A stretch of 14,174 bases of DNA. Source: Cycloclasticus sp. Its GTDB lineage: Bacteria; Pseudomonadota; Gammaproteobacteria; Methylococcales; Cycloclasticaceae. The DNA lies in the NCBI GenBank assembly GCA_012960055.1, contig DUCA01000148.1, positions 4,004 through 18,177 of the forward strand, written 5' to 3'. Numbering within the stretch: the first letter of the stretch is position 1; the number at the start of each line of letters is the position of its first letter. Of this stretch, positions 8,070-14,040 are shown piece by piece. The notes beneath the pieces are model-generated. The model ran no database searches and had not been told where the DNA came from. It worked only from the letters and a program-made list of their open reading frames with translations. The translations under genes and the position numbers were made by a program.

Positions 8070-8522
8070 TCAGCTTACCTTGGTCACCACCAGCGCATTG
8101 CCAGAAGCCTCTTTAATTTGAACCTTATCGCCAGTTATCACGGGCTCTTCGCAAATAAACGTCCATTCATCATCCCCTAAGATAGGCGTGGTAAAACGAA
8201 CTCGACCCCTTACTCCATCGCTAGGCGCTTTAATCACCATACCAACTTCACCGGCTATAGCTTCACGTGCAATACCTGCCTTGGTACGATCCGTCATTTT
8301 AGGGCGCAGCACCTTAAACCATGCGATGGCGAATAACGTAGAAAGCACTGCCCAAATAAACAGCTGCCAGCTCATTGCCAAGTCAGACGAAAAAGCCACA
8401 ACGCCAGCAACGATCAATGCGCCTAAACCAAACCACAACACGGTAAAACTGGGAATAAATATCTCAAAACCAATCAACAACATACCGAGTACCAACCAGT
8501 GCCAATATTCTATTTCCATCAC
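8070..8522 (-). CDS. NfeD family membrane protein (short form)
   Basis: This 150-aa protein has a hydrophobic N-terminal half with about three membrane segments (YWHWLVLGMLLIGFEIFI, then two more to about residue 70). It has a soluble C-terminal OB-fold domain (about 80-150; GEVGMVIKAPSDGVRGRVRF, WTFICEEPVITGDKVQI, LVVTKV). It lacks the ClpP-like serine protease domain of long NfeD proteins, so it is the NfeD1b/YbbK-partner type. It lies directly upstream of the slipin gene and is probably cotranscribed with it. A TATATT sequence (minus strand, near 8535-8540) could be a -10 element, but no convincing -35 was found. Confidence 0.9.
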   Translation of the reverse strand: MMEIEYWHWLVLGMLLIGFEIFIPSFTVLWFGLGALIVAGVVAFSSDLAMSWQLFIWAVLSTLFAIAWFKVLRPKMTDRTKAGIAREAIAGEVGMVIKAPSDGVRGRVRFTTPILGDDEWTFICEEPVITGDKVQIKEASGNALVVTKVS

Positions 8523-8558
8523 ATCACTCGCATAATATAGTTTGCTTGCTCGACATCC

Positions 8559-9167
8559 CTAGCTTAACTGACTCATCAGCACTTGTGCATCATTGTAATC
8601 ATAATTTAACAGCTGATAATCGCCCGCTTGTTCCAACACAAGGCTTGGAAAACTATTAACCCCCATGCTTCTTGCAAACTTTATCTCTGCTAACAACTGT
8701 TGATGTGTAGACGTACTATTGAGTAACTCAGAAAATGCTGCTCTATCCAACCCAATACTCACCGCACAATCAATTAGTACATCGTCATTTGCTGGGTTTT
8801 TAGCTTGTAAATAATACGCTTGCTGAATAGCCTGTAGCATCGCCTTTTCAGTTGTGCTGTCTAGCGTTTTTGCGGCAATCATCGCTCTGGAGGATGGATA
8901 GGTTGACCGCCTCGGTGCACATTCCGTCCAAAAGTCGTGGTTAAACTTTGTACTCGGTACTTTTTCTTGAATTCTATACCATCCCGAACTAATTCTTTGC
9001 TGCAAATCAGTTGGCATAGGTTGGTCACTATCTGGCGCCAAACCACCTAAGACATACCGCACCTCAATACCTTCCGTCATCTGTTCCTGTACCGTTGCCC
9101 AGACCTTATTAAATGCCCAACACCAACTACACATTGGGTCATGCACGTAATACAACACCTTATCCAT
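8559..9167 (-). CDS. DsbA-family (FrnE-like) cytoplasmic thiol-disulfide oxidoreductase
   Basis: The 202-aa protein has a thioredoxin fold with a helical insertion as in DsbA/FrnE proteins. The active-site motif is CSWC (Cys13, Cys16) in HDPMCSWCWAF, right at the N-terminus, and the cis-proline loop appears as VNSFPSLVL near the C-terminus. No signal peptide is present, so it should act in the cytoplasm. The start overlaps the end of the upstream cobalamin-binding-like gene by 8 nt, suggesting coupled translation. Substrate is unknown; family members act as thiol oxidoreductases or isomerases. Confidence 0.85.
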   Translation of the reverse strand: MDKVLYYVHDPMCSWCWAFNKVWATVQEQMTEGIEVRYVLGGLAPDSDQPMPTDLQQRISSGWYRIQEKVPSTKFNHDFWTECAPRRSTYPSSRAMIAAKTLDSTTEKAMLQAIQQAYYLQAKNPANDDVLIDCAVSIGLDRAAFSELLNSTSTHQQLLAEIKFARSMGVNSFPSLVLEQAGDYQLLNYDYNDAQVLMSQLS

Positions 9168-9972
9168 AAAGCTCTACCCAGTTTTTAATAATTGATTGTA
9201 ACTGTTTCAAACCATCTGTTAACGCTGCCGGGCCTGGTTGCAAAATATTCACCGACTTTATTTCAAACAGCTGATTGTTTTGTACCGCTGGAATAGCTAC
9301 CCAGCCCTCACGCTCCGCCACGCGTTCTGGGCGAAATTTTTTGCCACACCACGAACCAATAATAATATCGGGCTGGCGTTCAATAACCAAGGCTGGGGTT
9401 TCAATAATGCGCTGCTTACCACCCGCTTGTTGTGATAATTCAGGAAAACAATCAATGCCACCCGCAATTTCGCCCAACTCAGACACCCATTTAATACCCG
9501 AAATAAGTGGCTCGTCCCACTCTTCAAAATAGACGACTGGCTTTCTCTTATAGCCTTTTGCCTGTGCCAAGTTGTCGCTCACATTTTTTTGATATTCTGC
9601 CACCAGTGCTGCCGCTTTTTCAGGCTCACCAATTAATGCGCCCAAGGTATGTAGCATGTCAAAAATCTCACTAACGGAACGCTGATTAAACACGTGTACT
9701 TGCAACCCAGCCCGTACCAATTCAGCCGTAATATCCGCCTGCATATCTGAAAAAGCCAACACCAAATCAGGCTTCAATGCCAAAATCTTGTCTATCTTAG
9801 CGGAGGTAAACGCCGACACCTTTGGCTTCTCTTTACGCGCAATCGCAGGGCGTACTGTAAAACCCGAAATACCCACAATACGGTCTTGCTCGCCCATTAA
9901 ATACAGCGCTTCGGTCGTTTCTTCTGTTAAACAAACAATGCGCTTTGCACCGTAACCACCTTTATTCATCAT
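9160..9972 (-). CDS. Cobalamin-binding / periplasmic-binding-protein-like protein (BtuF fold) without signal peptide
   Basis: The 270-aa protein matches the BtuF-like class III substrate-binding fold: N-terminal lobe IVCLTEETTEALYLMGEQDRIVGIS, ILALKPDLVLAFSDMQADI, a long linking helix, then VIERQPDIIIGSWCG. It begins MMNKGGYGAKRIVCL with no signal peptide or lipobox, so it is predicted to be cytoplasmic, unlike true BtuF. Similar signal-less proteins are commonly annotated as cobalamin-binding or ABC substrate-binding proteins in proteobacteria; the real ligand is not established here. The stop overlaps the DsbA-family gene by 8 nt. Its start is overlapped by the end of the integrase stump by 11 nt. 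Confidence 0.85.
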   Translation of the reverse strand: MMNKGGYGAKRIVCLTEETTEALYLMGEQDRIVGISGFTVRPAIARKEKPKVSAFTSAKIDKILALKPDLVLAFSDMQADITAELVRAGLQVHVFNQRSVSEIFDMLHTLGALIGEPEKAAALVAEYQKNVSDNLAQAKGYKRKPVVYFEEWDEPLISGIKWVSELGEIAGGIDCFPELSQQAGGKQRIIETPALVIERQPDIIIGSWCGKKFRPERVAEREGWVAIPAVQNNQLFEIKSVNILQPGPAALTDGLKQLQSIIKNWVELYG

Positions 9973-10102
9973 TTAAATCACCTAAGTATTCTAACGGGCT
10001 CACCACTGTATCTAAGTTTTGTTGTAACACCTGGGTATAAATTTCAGTTGTTTTAACGTCTTTGTGGCCAAGCAATTTTTGCATGTTAATATCATAATAC
10101 AT
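9962..10102 (-). pseudogene. intI: C-terminal stump of an integron integrase (IntI-type tyrosine recombinase)
   Basis: The frame encodes 46 residues starting MYYDINMQKLLGHKDVKTTE, followed by IYTQVLQQNLDTVVSPLEYL. This matches the end of IntI proteins (pattern DIRTVQELLGHxDVxTTxIYTHVL ... SPLD), with the box II Leu-Leu-Gly-His and the catalytic Tyr in IYT. Full IntI proteins are about 320 aa, so the N-terminal and central parts, including the IntI-specific insert and the Arg nucleophile-pocket residues of box I, are lost. Upstream the same frame continues without similarity (NSNRVNKRKRCS) to a TGA near 10135. The ATG at 10102 is fortuitous. The stop overlaps the start of the downstream cobalamin-binding-like gene in another frame. 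Confidence 0.8.
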
Positions 10103-10190
10103 GGAACATCTCTTCCGCTTATTAACACGGTTAGAGTTTCAAAAAGATAAAATCAATACCGTCATTTAGCTCTGTGCCTTTGAGGAACTC
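10103..10190. other. Non-coding remnant between the intI stump and the array
   Basis: No ORF or convincing attI was found here. On the plus strand TTAACA (10122-10127) and GATAAA (10146-10151) are spaced 18 bp and could be a weak promoter reading into the array. GTTAGAG at 10130-10136 resembles an R box but fails the final pyrimidine. This is where the deleted body of intI and its attI/Pc region should have been. Confidence 0.3.
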
Positions 10191-10228
10191 AGCTAATTAG
10201 CTCCCGGCTTTGCCGAGGTGGGTTAACT
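10191..10228 (+). other. Imperfect hairpin, possible decayed attC or attI-side site before cassette 1
   Basis: CGGC-TTT-GCCG forms a tight core (10205-10215). The flanks read AGCTAAT on the left and GTTAACT (10222-10228) on the right, which match as an inverted pair at 5 of 7 positions. The right flank resembles an attC R' box, and the bases after it resemble the start of the next cassette (TAAATAAGG versus TAAAAAAAGG). It could be what remains of the attC of a lost cassette. At 38 nt it is short for an attC. Confidence 0.3.
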
Positions 10229-10247
10229 ACTAAATAAGGATTGCCTC

Positions 10248-11450
10248 ATGCTCGAAACACGAACAGGTAACACACTATCAAGTGAGTCCCCTGAAGCTGC
10301 TAAGTTATACCAAGAAGCAGTCGATTTAATTCTGGGGTCAGAATCTGGTGCGGCCGAGACACTTGATAAGGCACTTGAGTTAGATAAGGATTTTGCTTTA
10401 GCAGCCACTGCGCGCTATTACGTGGCACAAGATGTTGGCGAACTTGATGCCAATGTCTACCGCGAACTTGCAAAGCGTGCATCACTAAACGCAACCGACT
10501 GGGAACGTGAACATATTGATGTTCTGATCGGCTTGCTTGACCAGCCTAGTGATACTCGGGCAAAAGCACTGGCTTACATCAAAACCACGCCTACTGATCT
10601 ATTAGTCATTTCCAAGCTAACGGGGAATATGTTTTTTTACGATGGACCCAAAAAACTGGAAACTGTACTGAATGTATTCGAGTCAGTTGAAGATGCTTTA
10701 GGCAATGATTGGGCATTCCTCGCCCGGCTAGGATTTGCTGCGAGTGAAGTAGGGCAACGCAAGCGTGGACGCGAGCTAATTGAACACGCTTTGGACATTC
10801 GACCCCAAGCACTCTACTCCATTCATGGTTTAGCGCATATACTGCATGATGACGGTGCAGCCGAAGAGTCGGCAACGCTATTAGCGAACTGGCTCAAGGT
10901 ACATCAGTCCGGCGCTCGCGAGGGACAAATGTATGGGCACGTCCAGTGGCACCTTGCTTTGGCAGAATGGCAAATCGGTAACCGCGATGCCGCGATGCAA
11001 CGTTACTTGGAGTTTTGTGCACCAGAAACCACGACATGCGGGCCTGTTCTTACGCTTGCTGATTGTGGTGGTTTCCTGCTTAGAGATTATCTACAAAGCG
11101 GCCAGAAGAGCGCATTGGGAAAGGATGTGCTCAAACAGATTGATCACGTCTGGGGAATGATGGGCCATCCTTTCATCGCACTTCATGTAGCTGGCCTATA
11201 TGCTTCCGCAGGCGATATAGCCGGACTTAAACGATGTGAAGAAACCATTTCTGACACACCCAGCAGTACGAATCGAGATATTTCACTTGCCCTGGTGTCT
11301 TCATTAATTGATTTTGTGATGGGTAATTATCGGCAGACAATGCAGACGCTGGCGAAAATTTCCCCAAGCGCGCGTATTGGTATTGGTGGCAGCAATGTCG
11401 AGCGAATACTTGTCGATTTGATAGAAATAAGTTGCAAAGCGCGGCACTAA
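10248..11450 (+). CDS. TTC38-like tetratricopeptide-repeat protein (first cassette gene)
   Basis: The 400-aa soluble protein is alpha-helical with TPR-like repeats (EAAKLYQEAVDLILG ... AAETLDKALELDKDFALA near residues 15-55; helical pairs to the end). The centre holds a His-rich signature, YSIHGLAHILHDDGAAEES (His193, 197, 200) then MYGHVQWHLALAEWQIGNRD (His231, 235). This resembles the TTC38 family, whose biochemical role is unknown. No signal peptide or membrane segment is seen. ATG 10248 is preceded by AAGGA at 10236-10240. The stop TAA (11448-11450) directly abuts an ACATAAC box, as expected of an integron cassette. The family call is by eye. Confidence 0.75.
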   Translation: MLETRTGNTLSSESPEAAKLYQEAVDLILGSESGAAETLDKALELDKDFALAATARYYVAQDVGELDANVYRELAKRASLNATDWEREHIDVLIGLLDQPSDTRAKALAYIKTTPTDLLVISKLTGNMFFYDGPKKLETVLNVFESVEDALGNDWAFLARLGFAASEVGQRKRGRELIEHALDIRPQALYSIHGLAHILHDDGAAEESATLLANWLKVHQSGAREGQMYGHVQWHLALAEWQIGNRDAAMQRYLEFCAPETTTCGPVLTLADCGGFLLRDYLQSGQKSALGKDVLKQIDHVWGMMGHPFIALHVAGLYASAGDIAGLKRCEETISDTPSSTNRDISLALVSSLIDFVMGNYRQTMQTLAKISPSARIGIGGSNVERILVDLIEISCKARH

Positions 11451-11513
11451 ACATAACGGGCATTCTCACCAATGCACGAATCCGTCGGTGAACCGAATCT
11501 GCCCGAGCATGGG
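11451..11513 (+). other. Decayed attC-like site of cassette 1
   Basis: ACATAAC at 11451-11457 is the exact reverse complement of GTTATGT found at the two clear attC sites. It is followed by an imperfect palindrome: CGGGCA-TTC-TCACC (11457-11470) pairs with GGTGA-ACC-GAA-TC-TGCCCG (11488-11505) leaving unpaired extra bases, as in attC. Where R' should be, CGAGCATG occurs instead of CGTTATG, so the site looks inactivated. It begins right after the TTC38-like stop codon. Confidence 0.5.
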
Positions 11514-11574
11514 GTGCACCTTTTGGTAAAAAAACGATATCATGATTGATAAAGATAGTAATGAATGATAAAAA
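11514..11574 (+). other. AT-rich spacer between two attC-like sites
   Basis: No gene is seen. This 61-nt piece, with the attC after it, would be a very short ORF-less cassette if 11451-11513 is a true site. It contains AT-rich repeats around TGATTGATAA and AATGATAAAA. Confidence 0.3.
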
Positions 11575-11637
11575 ACCTAACGAATTGTTTAAGTCGTGAC
11601 CTCCCCGTCGGTCGGCCGCTTAACCCAGTCGTTATGT
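11575..11637 (+). other. attC recombination site
   Basis: The R'' box ACCTAAC (11575-11581) fits RYYYAAC exactly, and R' is GTTATGT (11631-11637). Between them, GTTTAAGTCG...TGACC on the left pairs with GGTCGGCCGCTTAAC on the right around a small loop, with an extra unpaired T, the usual extrahelical base. Length is 63 nt, close to classic 59-60 nt sites, and the layout CTAACGAATTGTTTAAG ... GCTTAACCCAGTCGTTAT closely resembles the aadA-type attC. Crossover is expected after G11631. Confidence 0.8.
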
Positions 11638-11657
11638 GTAAAAAAAGGTGACCCAAC

Positions 11658-12077
11658 ATGTTTATAATCGAATACAAAGATATTGGATGGTGGTATTGGC
11701 TAGTAACAGCAATTCTTCTTACTGTCGGTATTTCGGGAAATAGCTTAGGCTTTATTCTTGCAATTTCACTGACATCTTTTCAGCTTATTCACTATATTTT
11801 CCGAGAAAAAAACATTAAAGCCTTCCCTGTACAAGTTCGCTTTTGGTACCTCATGCTTCTGTTCGTTTCGTTGCCCGACATCATGCAATGGTTGTATTGG
11901 GTTCCATACGTTGGGACCTGGGCACAAATAATTTTTGGTTATTGTGCAATGGCTCGCATGGTTTCACTTTGGCCGTGGAATCGAGAAGAAGCCTTTTCAA
12001 TGAAGCTTTTAATCAAAACATTTCTATCTCGGCCAGTTAAAGGGAGTGTTAAACAGGGTTTTGCAGAAAACACATAA
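11658..12077 (+). CDS. Conserved-looking membrane protein of unknown function (second cassette gene)
   Basis: The 139-aa protein has about four membrane segments (roughly residues 12-28, 30-47, 61-80 and 86-104) and is rich in Trp and Tyr (GWWYWLVTAILL, FWYLMLLFVSLPDIMQWLYW, VPYVGTWAQIIFGYCAMAR). A basic cytoplasmic tail follows (LLIKTFLSRPVKGSVKQGF). No catalytic motif is recognised and no family is named. AAAGGTGA precedes the ATG by 6 nt. The TAA stop (12075-12077) lies inside the R'' box of the following attC, the typical compact cassette design; the first 26 nt before the ATG come from the previous attC junction. Confidence 0.75.
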   Translation: MFIIEYKDIGWWYWLVTAILLTVGISGNSLGFILAISLTSFQLIHYIFREKNIKAFPVQVRFWYLMLLFVSLPDIMQWLYWVPYVGTWAQIIFGYCAMARMVSLWPWNREEAFSMKLLIKTFLSRPVKGSVKQGFAENT

Positions 12078-12115
12078 CTAAGCGCTCGTTCGGACGCACA
12101 GCTTGGTCGTTATGT
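12072..12115 (+). other. attC recombination site (short)
   Basis: R'' is ACATAAC (12072-12078) and R' is GTTATGT (12109-12115), perfect reverse complements. Inner arms AAGC (12080-12083) and GCTT (12101-12104) also pair, leaving spacer bases of unequal length on the two sides. At 44 nt it is shorter than most attC sites. It contains the stop codon of the upstream ORF. The cassette start and the R'' box agree (both GTTATGT type), as a cassette inserted as one unit requires. Confidence 0.7.
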
Positions 12116-12140
12116 GTAAAAGATACATATCGGGATATCA

Positions 12141-13307
12141 ATGAATGTTATCGAACAATTTATAAAAAAAGAGTCCTCTAGTGGCATTCTATTAATATTT
12201 GCAACCATTATGGCGCTTATATTAAGTAATACATTTATGGCTCCATTCTACGAATCATTTTTACATATTACTGTAGAAATACGCATTGGTTCCTTATATT
12301 TAGATAAGTCGCTTTATCATTGGGTAAACGACGGATTAATGGCTGTTTTCTTTTTATTAATTGGTCTTGAGGTCAAAAGAGAGATATTGGAAGGTCATTT
12401 ATCATCTTTAAAGCAAATCGTTTTACCTGGAATAGCCGCTATCGGAGGCATGGTTGTTCCAGCAGGAATTTATTTAGCATTCAATCAAAATGATCTGGTG
12501 GCTGTAAATGGGTGGGCAATTCCAACAGCAACAGATATTGCTTTCGCATTAGGCATACTTTCTCTGTTGGGTAAAAGAGTTCCCGTTTCTCTTAAAATAT
12601 TTCTAATGGCGTTAGCGATTATTGATGATTTAGGGGCAATAGTAATTATTGCCATTTTTTATACAACGGAATTGTCCACACTGTCTATCATCATCGCCCT
12701 TATTTCTTTGATTGTTTTAGTGATTCTCAATATATTTGGCGTATCAAAAAAAGCCGCTTACTTTATTGTTGGCACAATACTATGGACAAGTGTTCTCAAA
12801 TCTGGGGTTCATGCAACGCTTGCAGGGGTAGCTTTAGCATTCACAATTCCGTTAACTGCAAAAGATGAGAATAAACACCCCTTTTCACCCCTTAAAGAAA
12901 TAGAACATAATCTTCATTTTTGGGTCGCATTTTTCATTCTTCCGCTATTTGCTTTTGTAAATGCTGGTGTCAATATTACAGAAATATCGCTTAGTCAAAT
13001 GTCTGGCACCGTTCCACTAGGGATTATGCTTGGATTGTTTTTTGGCAAGCAGATTGGCGTATTTGGTTTTAGTTATGTAGCAATAAAATGTAATCTTGCA
13101 AAATTACCTGAGGGTAGCAATTGGATGCAGCTTTATGGCGTATCTATATTGACTGGTATCGGCTTTACTATGAGTTTATTTATTGTTTCATTAGCATTTG
13201 AGGATGATAGTGCTTTTCAGTATACCGATAAATTAGCCATACTTATTGGCTCATTTATGTCTGGAATATTAGGTTACTTGATTCTTAAAACAAGAAAAAA
13301 CACCTGA
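12141..13307 (+). CDS. nhaA: Na+/H+ antiporter NhaA (third cassette gene)
   Basis: NhaA exchanges internal Na+ (or Li+) for external H+ at the inner membrane and supports growth under salt and alkaline stress. The 388-aa protein is complete and matches the family length. Key residues are in place: GLEVKRE with Glu77, PTATDIAFALG with Thr131-Asp132, ALAIIDDLGA with the ion-binding Asp162-Asp163, and GKQIGVF with Lys303, equivalent to E. coli Glu78, Asp133, Asp163/164 and Lys300. About 12 membrane segments are expected. The gene is visibly richer in A/T, with many TTA, ATT and AAA codons, than the housekeeping genes in the window, suggesting transfer. GGGA at 12133-12136 is a weak ribosome site. 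Confidence 0.95.
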   Translation: MNVIEQFIKKESSSGILLIFATIMALILSNTFMAPFYESFLHITVEIRIGSLYLDKSLYHWVNDGLMAVFFLLIGLEVKREILEGHLSSLKQIVLPGIAAIGGMVVPAGIYLAFNQNDLVAVNGWAIPTATDIAFALGILSLLGKRVPVSLKIFLMALAIIDDLGAIVIIAIFYTTELSTLSIIIALISLIVLVILNIFGVSKKAAYFIVGTILWTSVLKSGVHATLAGVALAFTIPLTAKDENKHPFSPLKEIEHNLHFWVAFFILPLFAFVNAGVNITEISLSQMSGTVPLGIMLGLFFGKQIGVFGFSYVAIKCNLAKLPEGSNWMQLYGVSILTGIGFTMSLFIVSLAFEDDSAFQYTDKLAILIGSFMSGILGYLILKTRKNT

Positions 13308-13417
13308 CAAATCATTCCCAACGACCGCTAATTAAGAACATTTAAAACGGATTAAAAGGCAGATGGTGAAAACAAGGAACGTCAAACATCAAAACTCTCA
13401 CGCCGCAACATTCACTT
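13308..13417 (+). other. Non-coding stretch after nhaA
   Basis: No ORF, terminator or clear repeat is seen. CCCAACG at 13317-13323 resembles an R'' box, and CGACCGCTAATT (13322-13333) loosely echoes CGACCGTTAGAT at 13495-13506, so the attC of the nhaA cassette may have been long or rearranged. Confidence 0.3.
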
Positions 13418-13506
13418 GTCGTGCTAACAACTTACTTCCGTTGACCCGCCAATACGCTGCGCCGTTGCACTCTATATTGTCGGCCAACTGAGCACGACCG
13501 TTAGAT
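13418..13506 (+). other. Probable divergent attC of the nhaA cassette
   Basis: GTCGTGCT (13418-13425) and AGCACGAC (13491-13498) form a perfect 8-bp inverted pair. The right arm is followed by GTTAGAT (13500-13506), which fits the R' consensus GTTRRRY. No clean R'' box precedes the left arm (CCGCAAC at 13403-13409 is the best candidate), and the expected ACATAAC partner for the nhaA cassette start is absent. The total length of about 90-105 nt is within the attC range. Confidence 0.45.
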
Positions 13507-13511
13507 CTAAT

Positions 13512-13829
13512 ATGAATAGGCATCAATTACTGGCAAAGCTCATTGGGTTGAGTGTTCCATTTCTTAATATATTTAGTAGCTCGCCACCGTGCCCTTATAC
13601 TCTAGAAGATCTGAAATTACAGAGCTTTATGTGGGGCAATAAACATTCAACTTTTGCGCGATGAGTATTATTTATACTCAGGTTTATAGCTTTTCTTGCA
13701 AAGTATAATATATTGAAATTAGAGATTGTCCGGGATCGCTATGCTAAACCATTAAGTTCCGTTGAACTTATTGGAATTATGCCTAAATCACTTAGGGATA
13801 CCCGAAAAGAGTTATGTATAAATTTGTAA
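13512..13829 (+). pseudogene. Unknown 105-codon reading frame interrupted by an in-frame TGA
   Basis: From ATG 13512 the frame reads MNRHQLLAKLIGLSVPFLNI and continues to TGA at 13662-13664 (50 aa). It then stays open in the same frame for 54 more codons (segments RFIAFLAKYNILKLEIVRD and ELIGIMPKSLRDTRKELCIN) to TAA 13827-13829. The start sits 5 nt after the R' box at 13500, as first genes in cassettes often do, but no Shine-Dalgarno sequence is visible. No family is recognised. It is probably a decayed cassette gene, or the 50-aa product alone. Confidence 0.35.
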
Positions 13830-13962
13830 TTGCCATTGCGGTCATGTTTTTTTGGCATCAGCTTATTACAACGCTTTGCGTGAATTTTGGAAACCCGCTT
13901 CCAGTCCAGAACATAAGAAAACTGTTGTACGTGCGCCTAAAAAGCAGTTAAGAACACGTTAG
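13814..13962 (+). pseudogene. Small membrane-anchored ORF apparently frameshifted at a T7 run
   Basis: ATG 13814, preceded by AAAAGAG, encodes MYKFVIAIAVMFF, an N-terminal hydrophobic segment. In the frame as given it continues to TAA 13949-13951 (45 aa). Re-reading one T of the run at 13847-13853 switches to a frame giving LASAYYNALREFWKPASS and a basic end KKQLRTR, stopping at TAG 13960-13962 (49 aa). The shifted product looks more protein-like. This may be a sequencing indel, real decay, or slippage. No family is recognised. It overlaps the end of the preceding disrupted frame by 16 nt. Confidence 0.4.
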
Positions 13963-14040
13963 TTATTAGCCCAAACCTAACCATAAAAATACATGCGTTC
14001 ACGGCCCATCATCGCTTGCTAATATTTCTACAAGCTCGCC

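Larger units (their letters stand above)
9962..13506 (+). mobile_element. Relic chromosomal integron: intI stump plus cassette array
   Basis: The call rests on three linked observations. A C-terminal integron-integrase fragment lies on the minus strand (9962-10102). ORFs run away from it on the opposite strand, the normal layout. Imperfect-palindrome attC sites with R boxes sit directly at ORF ends (11575-11637, 12072-12115, plus weaker ones). Gaps between ORFs are filled by these sites. No complete integrase, Pc promoter or canonical attI is visible, so the array is probably immobile unless an integrase is supplied from elsewhere. The left edge is taken at the intI stop. The right edge is provisional: cassette-like material may reach about 14040. 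Confidence 0.75.

Noticed and set aside
9238..9532. Plus-strand and other-frame ORFs over the BtuF-like gene
   Set aside because: They are shadows of a well-supported minus-strand gene and show no family features.
10606..10875. Minus-strand 89-aa ORF inside the TTC38-like gene
   Set aside because: No start context and no recognisable motif; the plus-strand 400-aa ORF explains the region.
13662..13664. In-frame TGA as a selenocysteine codon
   Set aside because: No selenoprotein family is recognised, no hairpin fitting a bacterial SECIS was seen just after it, and the gene lies in decaying cassette DNA.
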